A DNA stretch of 64,000 nucleotides, taken from contig JAAOMT010000436.1 in NCBI GenBank assembly GCA_016748015.1, positions 1,424,847 to 1,488,846 on the forward strand. The letters are read 5' to 3'. Below, in pieces: positions 34,104 through 45,385 of the stretch; position 1 is the stretch's first letter; every line of letters starts with the position of its first letter. The notes under the pieces are model-generated. The model saw nothing but the letters and a program-made list of their open reading frames with translations. It made no database searches and was not told the DNA's origin. The stretch comes from Geosiphon pyriformis (taxonomy: Eukaryota; Glomeromycota; Glomeromycetes; Archaeosporales; Geosiphonaceae). The translations under genes and the position numbers were made by a program.

Positions 34104-36398
34104 ATTAACATAAACACTTTTTGTCTCCTTAATTTTATGACTATAACCAAAGCAAAGAGTAAAAAAGCTGCACATAATATCTTTCTTAAGATATTTAATA
34201 AAATTTCAACCAAAAAAGCTCTTTTTGTTGTAAAAGCAACTAAGCAGAACATTTTAGAAGCTTTTCTTTTATCTAATAATCATAAAAAGCTGTTTTTGGT
34301 GGCTATTGAAGCAACTTCCTCATTTTTGGCTAGTTTTTTACCAATCAAAGTTCTCTTAAAGAGACATACTTAAATTAGTTCCAGTATTGTCTCCACTCCT
34401 ACTAAGAACCCAAAAATGTTTAATAATAGACTAGTTAATAAGCTGGTATTTCTTTCCATAGCTTCAACATCTGGTGTTACTAGCATCTTTTCTTCAAAAA
34501 AATGGTCAAAAAGACCAAAAGTTCAGAAAAGTAGAGACAGTTAATTGTCTTTGCTATTATTACACCAAATCTTTTTGTGGTTTCAAATGAGATCTCAGAT
34601 AAAATCTTTGTTGTATTATCTGACACATCATTTAAAATAGGCTAAGATCAACCACTGGCTATATTGTCAAATGTAGTGTTTTTCAGCAGATTATTGCTGA
34701 TTTTAGAAGCAAAAAAACCATTTTCTGTTGGGTTATTTGTTCTTAAAAACTGGATTAATCAAATGAAAACTGATTTATTTTCTCCTCTGATTTTTGATGC
34801 TGTTGCTGGTGGTGTTTGAGAAACTATTACTAATTGTTAAAGGTTTGCTGGATGAATGGCCTCTATTCTAGTGTTTAGTGCTATTTTTAAGATCAAATTG
34901 ACTTATATTAAGACTGGCTTTTAGTTTGTACATGGTTTTTTGGGTGCAAAATCTGTTTCTAAGGACAATGTGAAGCTCTTTTGTATGGAGTTTGCTTTTT
35001 AAAGTTCTCTAAATGCTGTATTTTTGGTTGAGCTTACAAGCTCTGTTTGTCTTGTTACTTTTAAAATTGCCAAATCTTTGGTAATTTCTGAGTCTGGTTC
35101 CTCTTTTGCTGCTGTTGTGCTACATAATGTGTCTTTGGGTGTATCTGTTATTGACATTAAGACAGCTCTTGGTGTGTTTGGTAGTATTATTTATGTCATG
35201 CTGAAGTCTGCTGGTATTTGGCAATATGTGGTTGTTTATTTTGAAGAGTTGGACTCTGCTGTATCTGCTTTGAATTATTAGTCAATTTTGGTGAACAAAA
35301 ATAATATTAGGATCCTTCTCTTGATGAATTAAAATAAAACTATTCTGTTTTATGATAAGTTTAAAACCAAGTTAGTCAATTTTCCCTCTGGCTGCATAGT
35401 TTTTGAAATTAATAATATGATTTCTCAAGTTAGTGGTCAAACATGTTTTATTTCTCACTCTTCTGAGTCTGATTATTGTTCCTGGTTTGCCCTGGTTACA
35501 TTTGGTTTTCTGGTTGATTTGAATGCTATGGTTTTAAAAACTGGTATATTGAAAAAATGCTATATTTGGTAGGAAATTTCTAGTAATTAGTACTGTTTTT
35601 GATATCAAGATTTAGATCATCTGGCTTTGGATTGCAAAGTGTCTTTACCTCTTCTTTTTAAGATTTCCAAGATATTTATCTTTTGTGGTGTTGGTAACAA
35701 GTCTTATGTTAAAGCTGCTGCTTCTGTGTTTTCTTCGGTTTCTAATACTTTGGACAGTTTAGTTCTTTTTACTAAAATCACATTTGATGATTCTGTGGTC
35801 TTTTTTTAGCTGACATATTTGGAATCTGATTTGGCCAAGCTTTCTACTTTGGTTAATTTTATTGTTAAACCAATTGGTTTTTTGGTTAAATTATTTGAAC
35901 AGTTTATTAATAGAAATTTGGCTTTAAATAGTAATATTAGTCTTAAGTTTAAAGAGATTTTGGTACATATGGGTACTTTTAGCAAGACTGTGGATAAGTT
36001 GAAGTGGAATATGGTTGTCCCAAAAAATAAATATGGTTTTAATAATGTTAATATATCAGGCCCCCATATAGATTTGTCTAATTTTAATAATAACATGTTT
36101 TTTAACTTAATGTTATTCTGAGAGCATGAATTGATTGATGTTAAATCAGATGTTTTTAGAACAGTTAATTGATTGGTGGGTTTGGTCTTTAATAGTGCTT
36201 TATTGTTTAAGATTGTTCAAAAAATGTCATCTTGGATAAGTTTTCTTTTAATATATCAAATATAGTATAGTCTAAACTGGTTCGAGTAGCTGGTTATATA
36301 TAATAAGTGCATAAATCATATTTAGCTTTAGATCACTTAGTTTGGTCCTAATTTTTAATTAATGGTTGGGCCATATTCATTAAAATTTAAAAAAAAAA
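34104..36398 (+). mobile_element. ORF1-only retroelement, copy B, with 12-bp target duplication
   Basis: A 2.3-kb element following copy A in direct order. It is flanked by 'acatatttatta' at 34092-34103 and 36399-36410, exactly after the A-runs of A and of B, as expected for target-primed reverse transcription. The frame starts at ATG 34137 (MTITKAKSKKAA). The best preserved part, 35024-35281, contains the RRM-like ALGVFGSIIYVMLKSAG and IWQYVVVYFEELDSAV. A degenerate knuckle (YQDLDHLALDC) lies near 35620, and a C-terminal helical block (SDLAKLSTLVNFIVKPIG) at 35819-36121. The tail is 'gtagctggttatatata', then 'acttagtttggtcc' and poly-A. It encodes nothing beyond ORF1 and is dead by several stops. 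Confidence 0.8.
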
Positions 36399-36410
36399 AA
36401 CATATTTATT

Positions 36411-37296
36411 ATTTATAATAAGATTTCAATATTTGGTCTGATTTAGTTCAAATTTAATTAAATCATCAAATTGAACTAAATTCAAATAGAAGATTTGGCA
36501 AAATTTTAAACTTAAACAAGATTGGGTTTTATGAAAACACAGTAAAAATCTTGATTAGCTAATATTATCAGCACTAAAAAAAATTCTTGTTATTTTAATT
36601 AAATGATAAAACTTGTTGTAATTTTTGGCTTGTTTGTGTGTTAAATTATGAATCATATTTTATTTTGTTAAACTTTATTATAATGTTTTTTGTCAAAATT
36701 AAAAATGATATTTTAACTAATTTAATCCTTAATTGTCACAAAATTGTTATTCCAAATTATATATAAACTCAATTAATTTTAATTAATATAATGTTAAGTT
36801 TTACATTTGTAATTTTATCTTTAGTTAAAACATTAAAATACATAGTAATTACTAAATATAACCCAAAATAAAGTGATTAATTAAGTAAAAAAACACAAAC
36901 CAATTTTTAATATTTTAAAAAAGTTCAATAGATATTTTATTAATATTGCATTCTTTTTTATTTATTATGCATTCTTTTCATTGAGAAAATATGAGTTTTT
37001 TATGTAATATATATTTGTTATATCAGCAATTAGAAAGATTTCTCCTATTAAAGGTTTGAATCCATCACATTCTGACAAGATATACATGTGTGCCTGTATC
37101 GATTACCACAACAGAATACATTTTTATTGCCACCGATTTATTGTTTGTAGATGAGGTTTATGATTATATATAAATATATTTTTGTTTGCTTGCATGACGA
37201 ACACCTAGATACTTGAAATGTTTAATTCAATTTTGAATAATAATTTTATATCTGAAAAAATCAAAATGAGATCCATCTTTAAAACGATGCTAAAAA
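36411..37296. other. Spacer, no gene recognised
   Basis: A+T-rich but less monotonous than the decayed regions. It contains one imperfect hairpin near 36445-36480 ('tttagttcaaattt' facing 'aaattgaactaaa'). Short open frames lack any recognisable product. A T-loop-like 'ggtttgaatcc' near 37064 does not belong to a foldable tRNA. Confidence 0.5.
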
Positions 37297-37756
37297 ATGA
37301 TTGCTATAGAAAGAGGTGAATTATGTCTTTCAAATCGGTTTATAGCCTGCAAAGAACTATTACATTGGAATCTGCTAAAGGACATGAATGGGAAACAAAT
37401 CTTAATAGTGTTAAACATCCCGGATCCTGCTGTTTACAATGTTCACTCAGAAACCCTTACAGTTGGAAATGTTAAACAAATTGCATTTAGCATAAATGAA
37501 TAATCTTTCCAAGGAATATATTAATATTAATTTGCCGTTACACTGGGGTTGTACAAGAGGACATGAATGGAATGCACCATTCGCAAATATTAATAGAGCA
37601 AAAGAACATGGTGTTCATATTGTGCGGGCTGTGGTGGAACAAGATATACCATTGAAGATGCAAAAAATGAAAATACCTTTCAAAGAATTTATCAATGCTA
37701 GTTTGCCATTATTATGGCGTTGCGCCGTAGGCCATGAATGGAATACCCATCTCTAA
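37297..37756 (+). pseudogene. Zinc-ribbon repeat protein fragment
   Basis: Three copies of a unit with the pattern 'L.W.C..GHEW' can be read across shifting frames: ELLHWNLLKGHEW near 37360, LPLHWGCTRGHEWNAPF at 37530-37580 and LPLLWRCAVGHEWNTHL at 37710-37755. The matching Cys pairs are also visible (GSCCLQC near 37430, CAGCGGTRYT near 37625), but only in other frames, so single-base slips separate the repeats. Tandem zinc-ribbon proteins of this type form large families in Rhizophagus-like fungi; their function is not known to me. Both ends are missing. Confidence 0.6.
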
Positions 37757-37803
37757 TGTAAAATATAAAACGTAAAATTGTTTCTAATTATTTGGGGCCA
37801 CCT

Positions 37804-39067
37804 TCATACATTCCCTGACCTTTCTTCCTGTTTGTCTTTTTTTGGTGTAGTTGTAGGTTTAGCGAGTTGCGCAGTTCTAGATGGAGTCGAAGGACGCGAA
37901 GGAGGGTGAGTAATTTCTTGTAAAAAAGACTCATCCTCAGGCTCATTTTTTAATACTTCAATGCAACGTTTGATGCGTAACTTTGCCCGAAGAATATTTG
38001 TAATTATAGTGATCATCAAGATGCAAAGGAAGGTTTCTCGTATTCTCTTTTCTAAGGCGTAAACATGAACCACCTCCATAATCCATAAGAAGCTGTTGTA
38101 ATTGGAGGCGCGAATGTAACAGCCCCACAATTTCAGATTTTCTTGCCTATATCTTCATTAGGATTGACCACATTTGATTGTTGATGAAATATGTCTTTCT
38201 AAATTTTTGAGTTTTAAAAATCACCCAAATGTTTCCGATGTTTTTGCTACTTCGATTCCCCCGTACTCATAGCCATTAACTGTATTTTGAAAAATGCTAT
38301 CAATTCGACGTCCAAGTGCTTTTCTCTGTCCTTTTATTTATCATTTTTTCGGTTACTTGATGCAATGCTACATGTCTCACAAGTTCTATATTGGGAATAT
38401 TTAAGAATGCTTTGTCAATTAATATACTCCAAATATCGATTGCATACCATCCCTCTGCATGTGGTTGCATCAATCGGTTCTTTGGTGATTCACATTCATC
38501 CAACAAATAAGTAAAAACCTGGTGTATGTATTGGTAATCGAAATGTTGTTTTTGTTTATATATTGTCTCAAGCCAAGGTTCCATAACATGCACTCGCATT
38601 TCTGAAGGGGTCTTCTTTTTATAATTAAGCAAATGTTTTGCCAGATTCTCGTCACTACCCCGGTGCTGTTTTTCTATTAGTGTTCATGATTTCCTCCCAT
38701 TCTTTTTTGATAAACAAGTTCTTGATGTTATCATCTGATGTATCGACAATAAAAGAATGAACTGGTTGCTCATATTCAAATTTCGATGAATGTGCATAAA
38801 GTAGGTCTTCGACACTTCTTCCTGAAGATAAATGCCATTTTCTTTCTTTTTCGATTTTTTGGAATGCTATTTCATAAGATGGCCGGGTTTTGTCTTTTTA
38901 TCTGAATTAAAGATTATAAAAGAAAGAATGTCAATCATCAAGTTTTGAATTAATTGAAACACGTTGATATCACTTACTCTTTTCTTTTCACTATAGTCAG
39001 AATCCGATGAATTTGACGCTTCCAAATTTTCATTATAATATATGGGTTTTCTCTCTCTAAGAACCAT
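37804..39067 (-). pseudogene. Unrecognised multi-exon gene, decayed
   Basis: A coding trail runs right to left. Exon 1 from ATG 39067 gives MVLRERKPIYYNENLE and an acidic Ser/Asp tract, ending at a good donor (AGA/GTAAGT). A following exon reads RPSYEIAFQKIEKERKWHL and FIKKEWEEIMNTNRK. A one-base slip in an A-run near 38672 moves the frame to SDENLAKHLLNYKKK, HVMEPWLETIYKQKQHF, HAEGWYAIDIWSILIDKAF and VTEKMINKRTEKST. Another frame change leads to NGYEYGGIEVAKTSE and then MDYGGGSCLRLRKEN. The NGYEYGGIE...DYGGGSCLR arrangement resembles an uncharacterised family expanded in Rhizophagus-like fungi. At least three frame changes argue for a pseudogene. I cannot assign a function. Confidence 0.5.
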
Positions 39068-40150
39068 TCTTGTCACGGATGATTCCCTAAAGTGAAGTCT
39101 TAAATCACTTTAATGTGTCTAACAATTTTGAGATCAATGATTGTGCTCTTAACTGGATTCACCTTTTCTTCAACTTTTGAGAAACTATGCCTGCATTTAG
39201 TATGTGAGATATTCGTCGCATGATTTCCATTTGATGTTATTCCATTATTCAAATAGTCTCCGTAAAAGTTAATTGAATTTCCACTGCGAGATTTACGATT
39301 CTTCTCCCAATTTCGAGCAAGAATACGATCTGGTCGAGAGCCCTTGTGTGTAAAATTGGTAAGTTAGTAATATTCTTAATTAGTACACTTATAAATCACT
39401 TCCTATTTCTATCCCACTAGGTCAACCTTTAGCCTTGAACGCAAGGCAACCCTTGAGATTTCCCACGCCCCAGTGGGGTTAGTGCTAGGTCGACCTTTAG
39501 CCTTGAATGTAGGACAACCCTCGAGATTGCCCCCGCCCTAACAACTTCGTAGCTCACCCTTGAGGCTTGAATAATAAGAGACCCTTAATATCCCGTACAC
39601 ACTGTCTTTAATATTCCACTCTGAGAATTTTGATTAAAATAGTTGTGTATCTATTTTTTAGACTCCTCAATCTAATCATATTAAAAAATAATCTTAAGAA
39701 AGCGAACACGTAAAAAGATTAAGTATATTATTGGGTGATCACATCTATGTTACGCGAGCAATTTTATTTGATAACTGTGATACAATGAAAACACTACTAT
39801 ATTTTTCGTGCCTTTTCAGTTATCCCGAATTTCCTCATTAACTACTGTCTGCCTATGTTTCAAACTTTTATAATAATTTAAGCATTGTGATGAAGCATTC
39901 CCAAAGGAGTAATAGCTCTACTATGAGCGCACTATTCGAATTTGGCAAAATAGTGTGATATTTTAGTTTCGTGTTTAGCAACACTTTGAAGAATTTTTTT
40001 TGACTAATTTTATCCTGACAAAAAATGTAGCCCAGAATTCGACCGAACTTTATTAATATATTGTTATTTTCAACGCACTACATAGGTTTCCCATCATCCA
40101 TAATGTTTTGTTGATCGAATAAATATCGTTTTGGGAGTTTTGCTTTATAT
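39068..40150. other. Spacer with a short GC-rich tandem repeat
   Basis: Mostly non-coding. A two-unit direct repeat stands out at 39418-39470 and 39486-39539 (period about 68 bp). It shares 'cctttagccttgaa' and 'caaccct.gagatt.cc', is much richer in G+C than its surroundings, and includes an inverted 'gccccagtggggtt' between the units. The remainder (39560-40150) shows no gene. Confidence 0.55.
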
Positions 40151-40156
40151 TATTCT

Positions 40157-41235
40157 TCAGTTTCAAACGCGCACCGTCTTTTCCTACAAGCGTCTATAGC
40201 TGAATGTGTTTTCTTGGAATCAAAAGGTTTAAAAATCTACAAACGAGTTATTGAGGTGACAAAAAGTAACGTCTTTCGACTTCCTTTTAGTGAAATATTT
40301 GTTGTAGAAAGTATGTTTTGACTATTTTAGCTTATCGAAAGTCATTTTACCTATTGAGTAAGATATTTTTTGCAAAAATCAAACAAACAAATATTTGTGT
40401 AAAAAACCAATTGCTTTTTACAGTTGAGAAGTCTTAGGACAATAGACATACGCCAACAAGATTTTGAGCCTTTTTTAGATACTATCAATAAAAGGTAGAA
40501 TTCTATGGGTATGGAATTTCGCAAAAGTCTTGATCAATCGATCGGTGAACCACTTTGGGCATTGGTACTTGGAAAATTTAATATTCCCATAGGTAAATAC
40601 TAGCAATGATGAAATATCTAAACACCCCTCTAGTAATTGATATATTTCGTAAACTTCTTAAAACCGCCTTATTAATTCTAGATTGATATGATCGTGCGTG
40701 CTGATGATGAAGCCTTCTCGGTTTCGGCGATTTCTGCTCTTCGTGAGTGTTCCCGTGTAAAGCCCCCATTACAAAAAATGCGGCAGAGCAACTTATACAA
40801 AGATTTGTGGATGATAAGTGGCTAGTTAAATCATTGTATGTGAAGTTTTTATCTTTGAGGAATTTAAGGGATCTTTGCTGAATTTACATTAACTTTGAAA
40901 TAGGAACAGGAGATATTCGATGAGTCCAAGAACTATATTAGAGCTTCAAATTTATCTCAAGCGAGAATTTGATGATGAATAAAGGAATGTACCTTATGTT
41001 TTGATATTGTAACTAAGATAAAAGGATTAGATTCCCGTTGCCTAAACGAAGCCCACATTAGAAAATCGATTACATTTTCAATTCAGGGACAGCAATGCAT
41101 TTTTCAAACAATTTAGTTTACGCCTGCAGCAACACTACCCAAAGATGTTTCTCATCACAATCAGAACAAGTATATCCAACATACAAAGCAAATTGGTGAC
41201 TCAAGCACACACGGTTGGTTGTGGTTTTGGCGAGC
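40157..41235 (+). pseudogene. NSE1: NSE1-like (SMC5/6 complex RING-like subunit) broken copy
   Basis: Pieces in correct order match NSE1 (human NSMCE1). They are HRLFLQASIAECVFLESKGL (40173-40233), then QQDFEPFLDTINKR, EFRKSLDQSIGEPLWALV, FRKLLKTALLILD, SVSAISALRECSRVK and ITKNAAEQLIQRFVDDKWLV. A GT-AG intron at about 40837-40904 joins KSL to NRRYSMSPRTILELQIYLK. A zinc-binding ECTLCFDIVTKIKGLDSRC is followed by LNEAHI. The pieces lie in different frames, with stops at KR/NS and after ILD, so no continuous product exists. NSE1 is the E3-associated subunit of the DNA-repair complex SMC5/6. A highly intron-rich gene with sequencing errors is the alternative. Confidence 0.6.
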
Positions 41236-41429
41236 GAGGAATAGGTTTGACGTGTAAGTATTTGATCTATTAATTTGGCCTAAATTAATTGTTCATAAAT
41301 TTTAGCCTATTCATAAATCTCTCTCAAATCACCTGAAAGACAACGGATTGCAAAAATTCTTAAACGGAGCAACGAAATAGATGATCTTTTCCCAGACCAT
41401 TGGCCAGCTGAAAGTTATGCTTTTTAATT

Positions 41430-41927
41430 GAAAATTTCAGTGCAAGATAGTTGTCGTTCATTTGATGTATTTTGTTAAAGGGCCGTGATAAATGTTTTAT
41501 TTTCTTTGTGATGTATTGATGAGCTCAAGAATAGAGAACAACAATGAGATTGGGAGCTTTCCCAGGGATAGATTTATTTTGGAATTTTAATTAAAATGAA
41601 TAAAGCAGGCTATATTTGAAAACCAATTATAACAAGACTTAGATTTTATATGTATATGGTTTCTCCCGTCTATTCATTTATCTAAAACGTTGAATCTTTA
41701 AAGATCATCAAAACTTACGTTAAATTAGAAATCAAATAATTTATAATCTATTTCTTTTTTTAGTCTCAATTACAAAAAATAGTCTAACCAGAAATTTAAT
41801 ATATACCCAAGAATTTTGTGATTTAAGCTAAGTATCGGTTCGTAATTTTTAGATGAAAAATATGAATAAGAACCCAAACCAAAATAAATTTAAAATAAAT
41901 GTAAAATTATTTTAAATAATTAATTTC
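41430..41927. other. Spacer between NSE1 remnant and YND1
   Basis: About 500 bp without a recognised gene. The short frame 41329-41425 (KILKRSNEIDDLFPDHW) may be a last exon of the gene to its left but matches nothing I know. The 3' untranslated region of YND1 lies at the right end. Confidence 0.4.
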
Positions 41928-44521
41928 TTACTCACCATTGGAAGCCACACTTAAAGATCGCTCTTTTATTCTTGTGAAATTTGTGAAATTTGTATTTCGT
42001 GATTGCAAGCCAGCCATTGAAATGTTATTTATCGGTGTTGAAAAAATTTTTTCATCTTTAACTTCAAAATCACTATATACTTCCTTTTCATTCATAAAAA
42101 TATCATTCTCACTACTACTATTACCCAAAACACCAGCTATATCCCCATTCTGTTGAGAATACCGATTATTGGATGATAAGTATTTAACACGAGATGGGGA
42201 TTGTTCATCTGTTGCTGTTGTTATTGGAGATAGAATCAATATTCTTTCACGGTTTTCTCCCAGATTATTAATCCCATTAGGATCGAAATTTGATATTGGA
42301 ATATCTTGTAAAGTCTTATTTTTTGGTGTTGACGAGTAAAGATCCAAATTTGAAGACATCGTGCGTAACGGAATCGGTTCAATCGCATCCCCATCTCCAC
42401 ATTCATTCCCAATTCCAATCGCGATCTCATCAAGGTTAGGACTCTCCTGACTTCCAGAAATTACAGACACCTCAATATTCTCCCTCATCTCTAAACCATC
42501 ACTTCGACTAGACCTCGAAAAGAATCTTAACGGAGAAGTCATTCGAAAAAAATATAATCTCAAATGTATCATTGCCATTTTTAACAAATTCATGATCGAG
42601 TAGGAATGAGGTGGTAAAGGAGGTACGGAAGAAGTGGTAGTAGACGGTGAAAATGATTTTCCCCCATCTAATATTCCATAATCTGGCCCACCATCTCGTG
42701 CACTACGACGCCACGGAAACAAAATTAATCTTGGCCAACAACGAATACTTAAAATTCTTCGCTTCACATATCCGGACTTTCGTGATAATAACCAAAGCCC
42801 AAAGGATCCGAAAATGATGAAAGCTGTTACTAGGATCCATTCCGCTCTATAATCATAATATCCGAATAGACCACGTCCTTGCGGATCAGGCGGTGGATGA
42901 TTTGGAGCCATTGCATTCGGTATCAGATTTGAAGCTTCTAATACCATCTTTCCTAATGTCCAACTAACTTCCATATCCTGAATGGTGTTTATACTTTGAA
43001 ATGGTGGTGGAGGAATTATTCGTTTATTTAAAACATTGTTTTCACTTGCTCCTTTTGGTACTTCAATTCCGTTATGTAAAACAATAGCCAACCAAGCAGA
43101 TTTAAAACATTGCATTTCTAATCGTAATGAATCAACTCCAGATTTTTTCCAATCTTCATTTCGCATCGATTCAAAATAAATATCATTCCAATGTTTTGAA
43201 CAATAATCAGCGGCTTTCTTTTTAAATTTCGTATAATCCCATTCACCGTTGAAACCAAAAATTTCATGAGTTGAATACCAGTATTCCGAGATCCCAATGA
43301 AATGATTCACTGAAAAATCTATTTTTGGCGTATGAACTCCATTAAATAGACAAGGATTATCGGTACATGGTGCCGTTTTATTCAATAATGGTAATGTCAT
43401 CTCTAGACACTTGTCAAAAGATCCGGTTCCTTGAAGGGAGTAATATGGTGGTGGTAATGTCGGATTATCTATCAATATTAAATCCACCGGTAAACAAGGG
43501 TCTTTTAATAAGGTGATTGGTTGTTCATAGGAATTATCCGGATTCTTAATCAATTCTTCAGCATGTTTAGTATGATAAGTGTGTATGAGTGATTCAACAT
43601 ATCTTCGTCGTGCCTCATTTGTCCCGAATCCTAAAAACGTGGTAACAAATACATTATACTCTAATCGTGTTCCGGCTAAGGTGTATAATTTCACCGTTGT
43701 TAAATCGTTTGCATGTTCTAGAGCTTCTTTGGAATTCGGGACGAAAGCAATTTGAGCACTCGCCCCTCCCATATCCAAAAATCCAAATGTTGTTGTATGT
43801 TTCACGTCTTCATCGTCATCGATTTTACCTTGATTTATGGTCATTTGATCGCCACTGATTGAATCGTTATTTTTCCCTTTTCCGATTCCGTTATCACTGT
43901 TAAATCCCCCCATCAAATAATTTACCGCAAGCCATCCATAAATACCCTCCATCTCTCCGGTGATCACTTGTACGTGGTCACTACACCTGTCCAATCGAAA
44001 ATAATAATTGTCTTTGATATAGTTACAAGTATTTTCTAAGATTTGTTGTTGCTCTATAGATTTCAATAATCGCATTCCTGCTGTCGCGAGTACATAAACC
44101 GGGGTCAAAACATGTTCTTCAAGAGGCACAACTTGCTTTGCAAACTCGAGCAAGCTGTTCAAATGAAGAGGTCCAACCAATTCCGGTTTTGAGGCAAATG
44201 ACGAAATGCCTAAACATGAGGGAAAAAATTGAGAAATTGTTTTTTTGGGAAGATTATTGTCATTCTAGCCAAAAGAACAGACCTTTTTTGGATCGCTATT
44301 CTTTATGTCATACCTGGTTTGATGCTCATATGCCAATTTGTTCCTTCTTCAACACCTTTTTCAATGGTTGGCAAAATTTGAAGCTCACTTTCAAGTTTAT
44401 TTTGACGAGCCCAACGGTGATCTTTCCATGAGTATACTTGGATTCGTGAACCAGAACTTCCAGCATCTATAACTACTCCAAAGTTTCTATTTTGTAGCCA
44501 ATCGCTTTTTATTGATGGCAT
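41928..44521 (-). CDS. YND1: Apyrase, GDA1/CD39 nucleoside diphosphatase family (YND1-like, Golgi)
   Basis: Two exons, 44521-44314 and 44209-41928 (intron 104 nt, GTATGA...TTTAG, phase 1), give 829 aa. The start is the first ATG (MPSIKSDWLQ). The apyrase-conserved regions are present in order: VVIDAGSSGSRIQVY (~res 15-30), VLATAGMRLL (~110), TGEMEGIYGWLAVNYLMG with the catalytic Glu (~160) and FLDMGGASAQIAF (~215). A hydrophobic segment ILVTAFIIFGSFGLWLLS at ~res 525-545, followed by basic residues, is the single membrane anchor. The catalytic part thus faces the Golgi lumen and ~285 residues face the cytosol, as in yeast Ynd1 but with a longer Ser/Asn-rich tail. The enzyme hydrolyses GDP/UDP left by glycosyltransferases. 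The last codons AATGGTGAGTAA contain a perfect splice donor, so a further exon cannot be excluded. Confidence 0.92.
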
Positions 44522-45265
44522 TGCGAAAGTTTTGTCTATACTATATGTCAAACTTTTAACGTTTATTAGATGTTTGGAATAACTTCCATTAGTGGTTCTA
44601 TTTATAATATTTTTGTCTTCTAAGGAGCTTTAACCCAAGATAAAATGGAAATCAAAAGAAGCACCAAATAACTGACTTGGTTTTTGTAAAATTCTTCGTT
44701 TTAGATTAGGTAAGGTCTCGGCTATTTATTGTCAATCACCATAGATTATAATGGGCCACATGGCAAAAAGATTTATCAACTTAAACAATAACGTTTAATT
44801 TTGCTGCTTAAAATGATAGCAAAAGGATCTTATGAAATGCATCAATCATTTACTTTATCACATGATATTTAAGAGGTATAAAGTTCAGCAAAAAAAATGA
44901 GAAATAGTTGTTATGCTAATTATTGTTCAAAAAATTTTTTAAAGTTATTATATAATTTTTTTAAATTAAAATAATTAATTATACAAACTTAATAACAAAT
45001 TTAAATGAATTTATTATATTTTTTTGGGAAGAAATTTTTAACATTAAAAAAACAGCAAAGTAATTAATTAATTAATTATTTTAGTTTATTTTTTGAATTA
45101 TAATATTTATTTGTAAAATAAGTAATAATAAAATTTTTGTATTAGTTATTTTAAATCTGGTTATTAATAAAATAAAAATAATTATTTATATTATTTATAA
45201 TATTAATATTTAAAAAAAACAAAACTTTTTTGTTTACAAATTAATTAATAAAAGTAAATTTAAAA
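44522..45265. other. YND1 upstream region and AT-rich flank of LINE copy 3
   Basis: The right-hand part (44930-45265) is strongly A+T-rich with 'ttaattaattaattaatt' runs. The part next to YND1 is more balanced and must hold its promoter, but no element is assignable. Confidence 0.45.
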
Positions 45266-45385
45266 AAACTTTTTTTTCTCTTATCTTCAAAAAACCCTCA
45301 AAAAGTGCAATTTTCTGTGAAAAGAAGTTTTTTTGTTTCTTTAGTCTATATCAATATTTCTTTATCTAATAATAACCTATTTTTT

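Noticed and set aside
37050-37130. tRNA-like 'ggtttgaatcc' (T-loop/B-box resemblance)
   Set aside because: The flanking bases do not pair as a T stem, and there is no A-box, anticodon arm or acceptor stem, so a chance match is more likely.
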